Shown: positions 29,200 through 39,743, numbered from the stretch's first letter. The stretch: DNA of 64,000 bases from Chondrus crispus (GCF_000350225.1 NW_005178986.1:179970-243969), one strand, 5' to 3'. The notes: a model not told the origin generated them from the sequence alone. Numbers and translations are program-made.

Positions 29200-31275
29200 A
29201 TGAGCGCCCTTCTCACCACCGGCCTCGGGCCTCGCACGCGCATCGCCCTCGCCCTGCTTGTCGGGGGCAGTGGCACCACCCTCACTGTCGCTCGTGTCCA
29301 ATCTCTTCTCAACCACTGCCGCAAGGATCAACGCGCCCTCGTCTCTGCTGCACTGGGCGACGCAGCCCTCTCCAAGACAAAGCGCCGTTCCGCTCGCACT
29401 CCCGTCACTGCAGTTGACCGCCGCTTTGCTGCCCGTCTTGCAGACATTCTTCGCGTCTGCATTCCGGGTCCTTTCTCAAAGGAGGCCGCCCTCGTCGTCA
29501 TCCAGGGCGTATTGCTCTTCTCCCGCACCATTCTCACAGACCGTATCACAAAACTTGAGGGAATCTGCGCTGCAACCGTCACTGCCCTCGACTGGCGCGG
29601 CTTCCGTCGCATTCTCGGCTTGTTCGCTCTCACTGCCGTCCCGGCTGCCATTGTCAACTCCGCTCTCAAGTCCATGCAAATTCTGCTCTCCCTCGCCTTC
29701 CGGAAGCGGCTCACCCGTTTCTTGCACAAGGGCTATTGCGGAAATCGCGCCTACTATGCTGCCAGCGTCTTCAGTGGCCTCAGTCACCCGGACCAGCGCA
29801 TCACTGAAGACGTCGAGCGCTTTTGCGAAACAGTCGCAGACCTCTACTCGTACACTTTCAAGCCGTTACTCGACGTCATTGTTTTTTCACGATCCCTGTC
29901 ACACATCATTGGCTACAAGGGACAAGCTGGGCTGTACGCTTATTTCATAGTTGTCGGTGCTTTGCTCAAGCGCATCTCCCCCCCTCTCGGTCGCATGACC
30001 GCCGAGTGGTCATCCCTCAGCGGTGACTTGCGCACAGCCCACCACAGGATTGCTGCCAGTGCCGAGGAAGTCGCCTTCAACGATCCCCCTGCCGGGCGCG
30101 CCGAGATGATGTCCCTCAACACCCGTCTTGACCGTATGATTCATCACTCCCGCCTCAGCGTTGTCCAACGATTTGTTCAGCAATGTATTGACGGCTATCT
30201 CGTGAAATACACTGCCAGTATTATCGGTCTCGTCATATTCGCCGTGCCTCTGTACTATCGGTCAAAGAAGGAAGCGTTAGAAACTAATGTCATTGCTGGA
30301 CAGTACATCAACTCGATGCGTCTCATGATGCAGACATCCGCCGCAATGGGGCAGCTTGTGCTCGTGTACAAGCGAATCAACACTTTAGCGGGACACACGG
30401 AGCGCGTCTCCGAATTGATTGAAAAGGTTAAGGAGCTCGGCAAGCCGCAAGGGCACTTAGAAGCCTTCCGGAAGGTGCAGGATCACATGTCAGATATCCA
30501 CGAGGAATCGGGGATGACGACGACCATCTCTTCACGATCGCAGATTTCAGAATTGGCAAACCGATTTCCGCCTAAGCGAAAGAACGGCAACTTCATCAAG
30601 CTTGAAAATGTTTGTATGTGGTCTCCAGATGGCTCTCCGCTTGTGCGCGAATTAGATATGGAGGCGCCGAAGGGAACGAGTGTGATTATTCTCGGTCCGA
30701 ACGGCAGCGGCAAGAGTAGTATTCTGCGAATGCTGGCTGGTCTCTGGCCGCTTCAAGCGGGAACTGTGACGCTGCCCGCGCGTAATGACATCTTCTACTT
30801 GTCGCAAAGGCCATACATGTATGCTGGTTCTTTGCAAGAACAGCTGATGTACCCACAGTTGCCCGGGGTGGTCATCGGAGAAGATATCGTGTTTGACGAA
30901 GATCACGCCCAGAGCTGTCTGGAGAGGGTTGAACTTGGACATCTGACAGCACGATGCCACGGGTTTGACGGCTGCTTGTCGTGGGAGGAAACATTGAGTG
31001 GGGGGGAGAGAAACCGACTGGCTGTTGCGCGGCTTTTATATCACAGGCCGAAATTTGCAGTACTCGACGAGTGCACAGCTGCAGTGTCCGCAGATGGAGA
31101 GGTCGTCTTGTACAATGCCATGGCGGATGCCGGAATCACTATGTTATCGGTGGCGCATCGCAAGGCTGTGATGGAGTTTCATCAGGCAGCGGTGGTCCTG
31201 GACGGGTCTGGGAAATGGGAGTGGAAGGAGCTGCACCAAGGCGAGCCGGTAGTATCAGGAGAGTGCTCATCGTAG
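29200..31275 (+). CDS. ABCD-type half ABC transporter (peroxisomal fatty-acyl importer family)
   Basis: Imports fatty acids or acyl-CoA into peroxisomes in known ABCD proteins. 691 residues from this ATG. The open frame extends upstream, with another ATG at 28813, but that part is Ser/Pro-rich and unlike the family, so I chose 29200. An N-terminal membrane anchor (RIALALLVGG) comes first. The ABC_membrane_2 domain is at about 130-400, with the family motif EEVAFND in the EAA position. The single nucleotide-binding domain has Walker A GPNGSGKSS at about 499, signature LSGGE at about 599 and Walker B FAVLDECTA at about 616. It must act as a dimer. The length is close to other ABCD half transporters. 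Related proteins in plastids and bacteria (SbmA-like) share the membrane domain, so the organelle is inferred. Confidence 0.9.
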   Translation: MSALLTTGLGPRTRIALALLVGGSGTTLTVARVQSLLNHCRKDQRALVSAALGDAALSKTKRRSARTPVTAVDRRFAARLADILRVCIPGPFSKEAALVVIQGVLLFSRTILTDRITKLEGICAATVTALDWRGFRRILGLFALTAVPAAIVNSALKSMQILLSLAFRKRLTRFLHKGYCGNRAYYAASVFSGLSHPDQRITEDVERFCETVADLYSYTFKPLLDVIVFSRSLSHIIGYKGQAGLYAYFIVVGALLKRISPPLGRMTAEWSSLSGDLRTAHHRIAASAEEVAFNDPPAGRAEMMSLNTRLDRMIHHSRLSVVQRFVQQCIDGYLVKYTASIIGLVIFAVPLYYRSKKEALETNVIAGQYINSMRLMMQTSAAMGQLVLVYKRINTLAGHTERVSELIEKVKELGKPQGHLEAFRKVQDHMSDIHEESGMTTTISSRSQISELANRFPPKRKNGNFIKLENVCMWSPDGSPLVRELDMEAPKGTSVIILGPNGSGKSSILRMLAGLWPLQAGTVTLPARNDIFYLSQRPYMYAGSLQEQLMYPQLPGVVIGEDIVFDEDHAQSCLERVELGHLTARCHGFDGCLSWEETLSGGERNRLAVARLLYHRPKFAVLDECTAAVSADGEVVLYNAMADAGITMLSVAHRKAVMEFHQAAVVLDGSGKWEWKELHQGEPVVSGECSS

Positions 31276-32390
31276 GCAACGTAGCATTGCGAGTCGTCAT
31301 AATCAGAGATTTTGTTCTGACGGAGAGGTACTCTGAAGATGGCACGCGGCTTTTTGCAAATAGTATTAACGCAGGATGGCAGCTCTCTCGGTTTCGAGGA
31401 AAGGTGATGCCGTTGGTACTCTTGGTTCATGTCACAAGTGTTTGACAGGACGAACCCGCTTTTATCAAATAATGTATATTCTACTGTAGATTGCAGAGGG
31501 CCAGATAGTAAAGCTGGCAGAACGACGTTTTTCAAGAATCACAGCCTCGTATCAGTCGTGGCAGCCTTAAAGAGTGTGAACGCCGCCACAGCGGGGAGAC
31601 AACACTTTCAGAAATGCGGAAGCGAAACTTTTCGATCCAATGCTAGGGAATCTGTCTCCTTCATCTGCTTCCTCAAGGCATGAACAGGCCTCAGAGTATT
31701 TCCTCTTTGCGAGCTTCATGACAATGGCGTATGGGGCGTGCATACTTTTAAGCGCAATGTATTCATTTGAAATAGAAAGGCAGCAACGTCCTCTGAATGA
31801 TGAACGGAGAAATGACCATTACATTCTTGACAGGATTGGTCGGGATGGGGGAGGACATTTTGGTGGTAAGAACAATTCGCTGAGGTTGAGAACCGCCTCG
31901 CGGCGCCTCTATCCTACCCGAGAAAGGATGGAAGTCCGGGAGGCGGGAAGCGGTCAACGCAGTACAGTATTATAAGCAACTGTAGTTTTTTTCATGAACG
32001 AGGAGGAGGGTTATCGGACCAGACGCAGTGGTGGATCAATGCGCACTCCAGGTCTTGCGTTTTCCTTTGAGCAGGTTTGCGGGCACGTTTGGACCCAGGA
32101 TAGTGCCATTAAACACTTGTTAGGCTCCGTCAAAATAATTACCAAATTGCCCCCTCGGGGAAGGGTACAGTATGCTGCTTTTGGGTTGCAGTGAACTGTG
32201 CTCCAATACACGTGGTCTACACGTGTGTATGCTTGGACCAAGGGTTTGGATTTGTTCGATCAGGAGCAATCTTCATCTCCATCTCCACCTCCCTCGACAA
32301 GCCTGAACAAATCTTGCATTCGGACAATTGGGTACACGACAAGTCGGGCGATTCAAGTCATCGAAGCCTCGCCCCGGCTTGCTATCTACT
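31276..32390. promoter_or_regulatory. upstream region of the carbonic anhydrase gene
   Basis: About 1.1 kb without a supported gene. Two TACACGTG sites close together at 32207-32214 and 32218-32225, some 170 bases before the carbonic anhydrase ATG. Confidence 0.45.
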
Positions 32391-33569
32391 ATGGAGGGAA
32401 CCCTTGCGTTCCTCTCCAATGTCCCGCTGCGGGTCGTTCGCAAACAAGTCTACGCTGAGCAAATCTTACTTCCCCGCTGCTCGTCCGCGCCGCAGCCATC
32501 GCGCCGTCATTTCCTGCGACAGATAGCGGGTGCAACGACTGCAGTTATACTGTCGACTACCCAAGCTATTGCACAGACACAAACCGAGCCGGAAGTGTCG
32601 ACACCCACGGGCCAGACGAAACCACGCAGCAAACCGCGAAAAGCCGCTTGGGGTTATGATGAGGACAATGGCCCTGCTTCATGGGGTTCTATGCAGGAGG
32701 AATGGGCCATTTGCGACACAGGGAAAGAGCAGTCGCCAGTCGCACTGTCTTATCGCGAAGCAACCTCGCAAAGTGCCTCCCGACCAACGCTCAAAACTAG
32801 TCCGGGCAAAGTCACCGTCCGCATGCGAGAAGTCAATCCGTCGGCGGTGAACAGATCGCTTCTAATTGAGCCATACATCCCACCACCTCCGCCTCTTGTG
32901 GGTGATGCGCCACCCGTTGATGTGTATAGGCCGCCTGAGCCTTTAGCAATCGTCACAATTCCGGATGCTGGCACATACGCGTTTCGGAGCTGTCACTTCC
33001 ACGTAGGGGGTTCTGAGCATGTTGTAGAGGGCAAGCGAGGGGATATGGAAATCCACTTCGCCTTTGAAAAGATTTCGGGGCAATGGGCCAGGGAGAAACC
33101 ACTTGCCGCGGTTGAGCAAACCTCCACCGAAACCGTTCCTCCCCCATTGGAAACCATAGTTACACCGACTAGAGCAGACGGTTTCCCAGCTCCTCAGGCG
33201 CTAGTTGTAGCTATTATATGCGATCAAGCAGAGAACTCTGATCTCTGGTTGCAAGAGCTATTCGAAAACTTTCCTCTCAGTAAGTCTGAGATTGAGTCTC
33301 GCCCAGCTGGCATCGCCATGGACTTTGATTTTAGAGATATTCTTCCAGACCTCGAACACACCAGCTTTTTCTCCTACGATGGTTCGTTTACAAGGCCCCC
33401 CGGTACCGAGGGGATTCGTTGGCTAGTAATGGGGGAACGAACAAAAGTCGCGAAGCAAGATTTACAGGATTTGCTGGCTGCTCAAAATGGTTCCAATGTG
33501 AGGCCGCTGCAGCCGCTTAATCAGCGTAAGGTGTTTCGATTCCCTGCGATCCCCAACCCGGGCGACTAG
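32391..33569 (+). CDS. alpha-carbonic anhydrase with twin-arginine thylakoid-lumen signal
   Basis: Interconverts CO2 and bicarbonate. 392 residues from this ATG, the first in the frame. Bipartite targeting: about 36 residues of transit-peptide character, then SRRHFLR (residues 37-43), a hydrophobic stretch and an AIA|Q cleavage site near 60, which is the pattern of a Tat-dependent thylakoid-lumen protein. Mature domain: WGYDEDNGPASW and EQSPV at the start; zinc ligands in CHFHVGG (H-x-H) and MEIHF; gate residue Glu in GSEH; the conserved Thr in GSFTRPP. Odd points: a Pro-rich insert (PPPPPLVGDAPP and following) replaces the usual NNGH segment that carries the proton-shuttle His, and the second Thr of the T-T-P-P motif is Arg. 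It may support carbon concentration in the lumen. Confidence 0.9.
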   Translation: MEGTLAFLSNVPLRVVRKQVYAEQILLPRCSSAPQPSRRHFLRQIAGATTAVILSTTQAIAQTQTEPEVSTPTGQTKPRSKPRKAAWGYDEDNGPASWGSMQEEWAICDTGKEQSPVALSYREATSQSASRPTLKTSPGKVTVRMREVNPSAVNRSLLIEPYIPPPPPLVGDAPPVDVYRPPEPLAIVTIPDAGTYAFRSCHFHVGGSEHVVEGKRGDMEIHFAFEKISGQWAREKPLAAVEQTSTETVPPPLETIVTPTRADGFPAPQALVVAIICDQAENSDLWLQELFENFPLSKSEIESRPAGIAMDFDFRDILPDLEHTSFFSYDGSFTRPPGTEGIRWLVMGERTKVAKQDLQDLLAAQNGSNVRPLQPLNQRKVFRFPAIPNPGD

Positions 33570-33888
33570 CATCTAACAATGGTTAGGGTCGATGTAGCAT
33601 GACGAAAACATGGGGATGTAACCCATGGTGCTTCTGTACGTCGGATAGTATACTCCAAAAAAAACAGAGCGTACCAACGCCATTATTACGAATATTTACA
33701 CTCAGACCCCCGAGCACGAACCATTCGCATCTTCTGATGCACAAGAAGTACGACAATCAACGCAAACGAGAAACGTATAACGCTCGTATTTGCCAGTGTC
33801 GACGGCATCAAATCTCCAATGCCACAGGTCTGTTGCCCATGTGCCGTTGCGTCTGCCATGACGTTTTGATGGCTGTGTCACGCGTCAA

Positions 33889-35127
33889 CTACAACTCTGT
33901 TTTTTCGGTGTCTGCGGATTCGCTAGCACTGCTAGTTCCGTCCCCTGTTTCATCTTTTGTAGGCGGCTTTCCTAGTATTTCGATGACACCCTTCCTCTGC
34001 TCGTCTGTCAGAGTCTCCGGAAACTGGACCCAAAACTCGACAACCAAGTTGCCTCTCCCTACACCGTCAAACGCAGGCATACCCTCTCCCTCAATGACGA
34101 CTCTCTCTTTGGGGCTGATCACTCCGCGAGTTTGGATGCTCACCTCTCTCCCATCCAGCTGCCGGACAATGCGATCGACCCCGACAAGTGCCTCAGACAA
34201 GTTGATATCCAGATAATAGTGAAGATCATTTCCATCGCGCTGAAACCGGTCATGTTCTTTGGTGTCGATTTCAAAATGAAGATTACCTGGATAATGATCC
34301 GGCTTCTCATCGGTCTGACCATCAAAGGTGATAGTTTGTCCATTTCTCATACCTTTTTCTATATCAATGAGAAGCATTTTTTCGACTTGCTCGAATTGTC
34401 CCTTCGGACAAGACTTGCAGTTCGGTTTTCCGATCTTGCCCGTTCCTCCACACGTTGGACAGGTCTGCTGCATCTGTTGTACGAAGCCCGGTCCTAACCG
34501 TCTCGTTGTTATGATCATACCGCTACCCCCACACTTGGTGCATTTGCTCTCGCAGTCTGACCACCTGGAGCAAATTACTCGCTTCTTATGAGAGACTTCC
34601 ATAACGCCGCCATTATACAGCATTTCAAGACTAACGCTGAGCGGAACAGAGACGTCTGGAACGCGTCTTTCCCTCTGACGGTTTCGACGTCCGAACGGGT
34701 TAAAGAAGAAATCGTCGGCGTCGCCATCCTGCTCCCCACCCTTTAGGCCGTCTTCGCCGTACATGTCATAGCGTTGTCGTTTTGAGTTGTCGCCAAGGAC
34801 TTCATAAGCATTGTTGAGCTCAACGTACATCTTCTCTGCCGTTTTGTCACCGGGGTTTTTGTCTGGATGGTACTTGACAGCGAGCTTGCGGAATGCGCGT
34901 TTGATAGTGGAAGAATCGGCGTCGCGGGATACGCCAAGAATGTCGTAGTAATCGCGACCTGCGACCACTTGGGTCACTTCTTCGAAGACGATGACGGCGA
35001 GAATGAAGTACAAGAGGGTGTTATTGGAACGATTGCGGGATTCCCTTGAAGCTCGTGCGCGACTGCGGCGGCCGCTCAGCCCGCGAAGCATGGGGAGGGC
35101 ATGGTAGCAAGTAGTGCTGTTGCACAT
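33889..35127 (-). CDS. ER-type DnaJ co-chaperone, ERdj3/DNAJB11-like
   Basis: Stimulates BiP-type Hsp70 in the ER lumen. 412 residues. N-terminal basic region, then a hydrophobic segment (LLYFILAVIVF, about 39-49) acting as signal or anchor. J domain from RDYYDILGV with HPD at 87-89; short acidic and Phe-rich linker in place of a long G/F region. Cys-rich segment at 186-240 with Cys at 186, 192, 196, 199, 223, 226, 237 and 240, a reduced zinc region like that of ERdj3, not four full CxxCxGxG repeats. C-terminal substrate domain includes IEKGMRNGQ, GDLHF-like PGNLHFEI, RDGNDLHYYLDINLSEALVG and GEGMP. No HDEL end is seen (ends EKTEL), as in ERdj3. A second ATG at codon 13 is possible. Confidence 0.92.
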   Translation of the reverse strand: MCNSTTCYHALPMLRGLSGRRSRARASRESRNRSNNTLLYFILAVIVFEEVTQVVAGRDYYDILGVSRDADSSTIKRAFRKLAVKYHPDKNPGDKTAEKMYVELNNAYEVLGDNSKRQRYDMYGEDGLKGGEQDGDADDFFFNPFGRRNRQRERRVPDVSVPLSVSLEMLYNGGVMEVSHKKRVICSRWSDCESKCTKCGGSGMIITTRRLGPGFVQQMQQTCPTCGGTGKIGKPNCKSCPKGQFEQVEKMLLIDIEKGMRNGQTITFDGQTDEKPDHYPGNLHFEIDTKEHDRFQRDGNDLHYYLDINLSEALVGVDRIVRQLDGREVSIQTRGVISPKERVVIEGEGMPAFDGVGRGNLVVEFWVQFPETLTDEQRKGVIEILGKPPTKDETGDGTSSASESADTEKTEL

Positions 35128-35844
35128 GTTGGAGATAGATGTTAGATCGAAACGCGGACAAAATTGATGAGGTGGTAATAACAGGAGAGATTAATTCTCA
35201 GCGCAATGGGGTTCACTAATTAGGGGGCTTTGCGGGGCTATAGAGTCAAGAGGAAGGGATTTACGCGACCATAAGGAATCAGCGACGTTAGGTTTCCAGT
35301 GACAGGAGGAGGAGAGGATAGCAGTTCTCATTGATGCCCATAACTCGGCATCGCTCAACAAGGATCAAGCGCAAATTGGAGAGGATGCTGCACGGCTGCG
35401 GATATGGCTTAGAAACGTGGTTGGTTGTAAGGATTTCATCGGTCGCAATTGGCTCATCTCTTCACATCTTGATTGATCCCGGACAACAGTGGACACGGCC
35501 TTACAGTTTACACGTGTGGCATTTACTGTACACGTGTGGAGCACAGTGAAGCGCTGTCGTAGAACATTCAGGTACGGTACAGCGTTGATGAACACGTCAG
35601 ATTTTCAGGCCCTACAGCATGACGTGCATGCGGTTCACCCAGAAAACATATCTGCGAGACTCTTGAGTAGATGCAGGTAAAAGGATGTCGGCGAGTTCTC
35701 CACCGATTTGAATCACCTGCCCTTGTTCACGGGGCTCTGCACAAGCAATCGTATCAGCAGCGTTCATCTTCTGCAGTTGCATGAACAAGTGCTCTTCTCT
35801 CGGTACTACTGTCTCTGGTTAGATCAATACAGTGGGATACACGC
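35128..35844. promoter_or_regulatory. upstream region of the DnaJ gene
   Basis: No gene supported. Two TACACGTG sites at 35509-35516 and 35529-35536, about 385-405 bases upstream of the DnaJ start codon. Confidence 0.4.
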
Positions 35845-35886
35845 AATAGTGCCACCCCTTGCCACATGCCAGAAGGTGGCACTATT
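35845..35886. repeat. hairpin with perfect 12-bp arms AATAGTGCCACC
   Basis: AATAGTGCCACC at 35845-35856 and its reverse complement at 35875-35886, followed by another GGCACTA copy at 35893-35900. A similar structure lies at 62294-62335, so this may be a small repeat family or a MITE-like relic. Confidence 0.7.
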
Positions 35887-35900
35887 CAGTAGTGGCACTA

Positions 35901-36600
35901 CTAGCGGAGAGTAAAACGGAGGAAATATGCGCCCCTCTAACGCTTTCCTAGATACGCTTTAGGCATAGATAATCGCCCTGCACTGCTTGCCTCTCTCGTG
36001 ATCTGCTTCCTTGAGCCTGTGCATTGAGAAACGCTTTCCTCACGCGTCGTAACATAGAACTTGCTTCCAATAAATTGCACTCATACGCCAATTTCTGAAG
36101 GCCCCAAAACCATTCCGTGAGCCTAGCAGCAGTTGGTATCGGGCGGCATGGTCGCGTGTCAGAACCACTACTATTGCAATCATTGTTTTCTAAGCCCGAC
36201 CGGGCAAAGACAGATTTTGCAGACCATCCATCACGTCGTTGAGTATTCCTACAATTACATCCGACTTCTTCTCCACCTCCACTCACCTTGAGATGTCTAC
36301 AGTTCGCACTTTTTCTTCACAATGAGTCGCCAACGGATCATTCAGTGCAACATGAATTGGTAGCTTCTGTAGAATAGATACCGGTACGTGTGAGATTCGC
36401 AATTTCGACTTCTGTTAAAGGGATAGACGTGGTCGCTTTTGCTTAGGGCGCGCGGATTGGGCTGGGGTTGTGTCATTAGGATTGGAATGACCCATTGCGC
36501 CTTGAGGCTAAAGGTTGGGGGTGCTGAATAAAACATTGGGGGGGAGGTGGATGGGATCTGAACGCCATGAACGCATGAGTTCGAGAACGACTTCCCCGCG
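35901..36600. other. intergenic region left of the pogo-like element
   Basis: About 700 bases. One minus-strand frame (35948-36286) has some protein-like character but no domain. Nothing else seen. Confidence 0.35.
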
Positions 36601-36604
36601 TATA

Positions 36605-39344
36605 CAGAGATAAACATCGATAGAGTGACCCCTTGTCACAGTGACCCCCCTCGGTATAGTGACCGTTAGAAAAAAATTTCTTGCCACCATTGCGCTGAGT
36701 GGCCGTAAGGCCCACTTTTGCTTTTTACAGTGACCCCCTCACTATAGTGACCTTACCTGTACAGTGACCCGAAAATTTAGAGGGTCACTGAAAAAAAGGT
36801 ATATTTTTATTAAAATTTTAACGGGTCACTCAAGAGGAACTCTGAAAAAATGAATCTAGGGTTGACTGACGACCAGAGCGCTTGCGGTAGCCGGCAATAT
36901 TCTCTATCTCAATGTCCAAAATTTCGACCAAATCATCCCTAATGTCCTTTGACAAAGGATGCTCACTTTGAAAAAATAGAGTGGCCTCCTTCCTCAATGC
37001 CACTGCTGCTGCCTGCAAACGAGTAATAGAGGGCTTCTGCTGCTCAACGCCCTCTTCCTCTCTTTGCGAATCTGCCTCTGGGTCTGCATCAGACTCTGTT
37101 GCAGCATCCCATACTTCCTCAATAGCAGTTGAAACAGCTGCCTCAATGGCATTGCCACCTGAAACTTGTAGGCAAGTATCCAGGCCTTCTTCCATCGTAG
37201 AAAACTCCTGCAAGTCCCCGTCACTGAAGTTGTCCACCACGTTTAACCGCGCCAGTGCTTCCCAGTCGTTTGTAAATAAATCTATGTTGCTTCTTGTCCA
37301 ATCGCAATCTTGAATAGACTCATCCAATATAGATGTATCATTTTCTGTATTGATACCTTCATCTTTAAGCCACTCCTCTCCTTTCAATCTTGCGTGCAGG
37401 GCATCCGACGCATTTATCGCAGACTCTGTGGATGTAGCAGAAGAGCAAATCGCTTTCATTGCGGGCTCAGCGCGATTTCCAGCATCCGCCCTTCTCTGCA
37501 ACATCTCTTCGCGTTGGTACAGTGCGATAATACCGGTCACCAACCACCCATTTAGAATAACACTGATAGGGACCATATCTCATGCCTTCTTCATCATAAC
37601 CAAAGCATCATACGTTGTAACTGCTTGTGTCAGTTTAAACGTTGAGCGCTCTCCTTCTGGTAAAGCCATTTGTTTGTCCACATACGTAAGTATGTGATCA
37701 ACAAGCAAACGTCTAAAAGCGCACTTAAACGATCGACCAATTGCAGCATCAACAGGCTGCAAAACGGAGGTCATGTTAGGAGGAAGAAAAACAGTTGACC
37801 AGTTTTCATACGGACTGTAGTCAATAGCATGTGCCGAGCAATTATCCACAATACTGACAACATTTCTGCTTTGGATACGCGTAGCCTTGTTCAATCCTGC
37901 AACAATAGAAGTCCAAAGCGGTTGAGTATTCCAAGCATTCCTTGTGACTTGTAGAATACGCCTAAGTCTTTAGCTGCATCGAAGTGGCGCGGAAAGCTTT
38001 TAGGCCTTTTAGACTTCCCAATAATTGTTAGCGGCGCCTTCCGACCATCCGCGAAAACAGTCACCACAGCTGTGAGGCGATCTTTGATGCGTGTGTACGT
38101 CGCTGGTTCATCCACGTTTCGAATGGCACGGCTTGGAAACGACCGGTACAGCACAGCAACTTCGTCCGTGTTTGAAATGCAACCAATGGGTATTGTGCAC
38201 ACAGATTTTTGGATTGCACGACGAGCCATGTAAACAGTCTGTGAGTCAAAGTGTCCAGCTTGTCCAGTACCTTTGCAACTATGCATGTTGTTACGTCGCA
38301 TAAAGTTAGCAACCCACATTGAGCTTGCTTTAAAACCTTTTAAAGCCGAAACCTTCTCCTTTAAAACAGCAATTTCTTCATCCGGTAACTGCTCGCCTTC
38401 CAATACTAGTTCGTGGCGTTCAAGCAGTTTTTGTGCAATGTCTCTCGCCGTTCTAGCTACAAAATCGGCGCGAAAGAGAGACTCTCCCTTCATGTATACC
38501 ATTCTTTGTCGCATATAGGTTGAAACAGCTGCTTCCACAACCGGAAATGTCCCCTCTCTCATCCTCGAAAGCTTACGGGACTTACGAGTATGCAGCTCCT
38601 GTCCCATTATCTTTGCCGATTGCTTTTTCCAGCTAAATATTGCAGCTTTCGAGACGCGATACTCTTTTGCCAAAGCAGTTGCAGTCCATGCGCAACTTGT
38701 AGACTCATTAATGATAGAAGAGCCGAAAGATCCATCTGGTTTGGCTCCAAGTAGCCGCAAAACTTGCTGCTTTGTTTCAAGGGTAGGTTGGGAACGTTTG
38801 GTCGAAGACGACATCTCGGAACGTGAATGCGTAAGATGCCTTCGTGTTTTCGCTGCAGACTCTGAGGTTTGCTTTAACTTTATTGCGATGATCCTATTGT
38901 AACGTTCATGCACGTGTATCTTGTACTGTAGAGTTGTGTGTTTACACGTGGTGAGAAAAAATCGTACTCGCTGCTTTTGTCAGCCCTGATTCAGAGGTTT
39001 CGTCAGTGGCCTTCACAGTACCGAGAATGCGGTTTTGCTCCTGGATGGGCTTGAAGCTAGGGGTGAAGGTTGATTTCAAGGGTGCTTTGTGTCCCTGTTT
39101 GCTTATTTTTCACTTATTTTTGCAATGATTTCTTTTCGCGCCAGCTTAACGTGGCATTTTATGTTTGCGAGCCCCATTTTTATTCGCCATTTATGTTGTC
39201 AGGCCTGTAAGATGGACTTCACCCCTTTGTTGTGGGGTCTGTGCGCCGTCTGCACCCTGCTCCAGTACAGTGACCCCCTCCGGTACAGTGACCCTTATGC
39301 CTATTTCGGGTCGCCACCTTTGGGGGTCACTGTATCGATGTTTA
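36605..39344 (-). mobile_element. pogo/Tigger-like DNA transposon, right tip displaced to 51594-51605
   Basis: Left end: TA then CAGAGATAAACATCGATA followed by GAGTGACCCC. Right side: the reverse complement ...GGGGGTCACTGTATCGATGTTTA ends at 39344, where a Helitron array begins. The sequence after that array, TACCCTTTACTGTA at 51594-51607, completes a terminal repeat that again ends CTG-TA. Subterminal CAGTGACCCC motifs recur at 36638, 36727, 36760, 39265, 39285 and 39322. The transposase between them is broken. TA target duplication and CAG ends are typical of pogo/Tigger. Confidence 0.75.
36830..38913 (-). pseudogene. pogo/Tigger-family transposase (CENP-B-like, DDE_1), inactivated
   Basis: Would bind the element ends and move it. 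Likely start at 38814 (MSSSTKRSQ). An N-terminal helix-turn-helix (TATALAKEYRVSKAAIFSWKK) and a CENP-B-type second helical domain are followed by a DDE_1 catalytic domain with acidic residues in NTDEVAVLYR, SIVDNCSAH and LQPVDAAI. Two breaks: a frameshift near 37935 (between ...FYKSQ and NAWNTQPLW in the next frame), and a TGA at 37580-37582 where the family normally has Trp. The frame then continues to 36830. The extreme C terminus RQSTLDSFFQ matches a PCNA-interacting PIP box (Q-x-x-L-x-x-F-F), as known for pogo transposase. CACGTGTA and TACACGTG sites lie just upstream at 38911-38918 and 38943-38950. Confidence 0.9.
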
Positions 39345-39583
39345 TCCCCGCGTATACTAAAATCCGTGTCTGTCTGTCTGTGTGTTTGTGTATGTGTGTT
39401 CGTGCGCTCCCGCACGGGTTCTCATTGGCGCACGGGGGCGCTGCGGCGACAAGTGGCGTCCACGTGCGGGGCGGCCTGGCCGCAGGCCAGGCGGCCACGC
39501 GGACACGTGTAGAAAGCGGCGGGGCCGTGATTTAATTTCATTTTTTACTACAGTGACAAGTGTACTGTGCGGACTGGGGGCGC

Positions 39584-39731
39584 NNNNNNNNNNNNNNNNN
39601 NNNNNNNNNNNNNNNNNNNNNNNNNNNNNNNNNNNNNNNNNNNNNNNNNNNNNNNNNNNNNNNNNNNNNNNNNNNNNNNNNNNNNNNNNNNNNNNNNNNN
39701 NNNNNNNNNNNNNNNNNNNNNNNNNNNNNNN
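39584..39731. other. assembly gap (148 Ns)
   Basis: Run of N inside the 5' part of Helitron 1. The corresponding part of Helitron 2 (about 46055-46200) is sequenced but may not be collinear because Helitron 2 has a large internal deletion. Confidence 1.
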
Positions 39732-39743
39732 CCGCGGTATTAG

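Noticed and set aside
35948..36286. 112-codon minus-strand frame with some protein-like character
   Set aside because: No domain, no neighbour support, and short enough to be chance; left unannotated.
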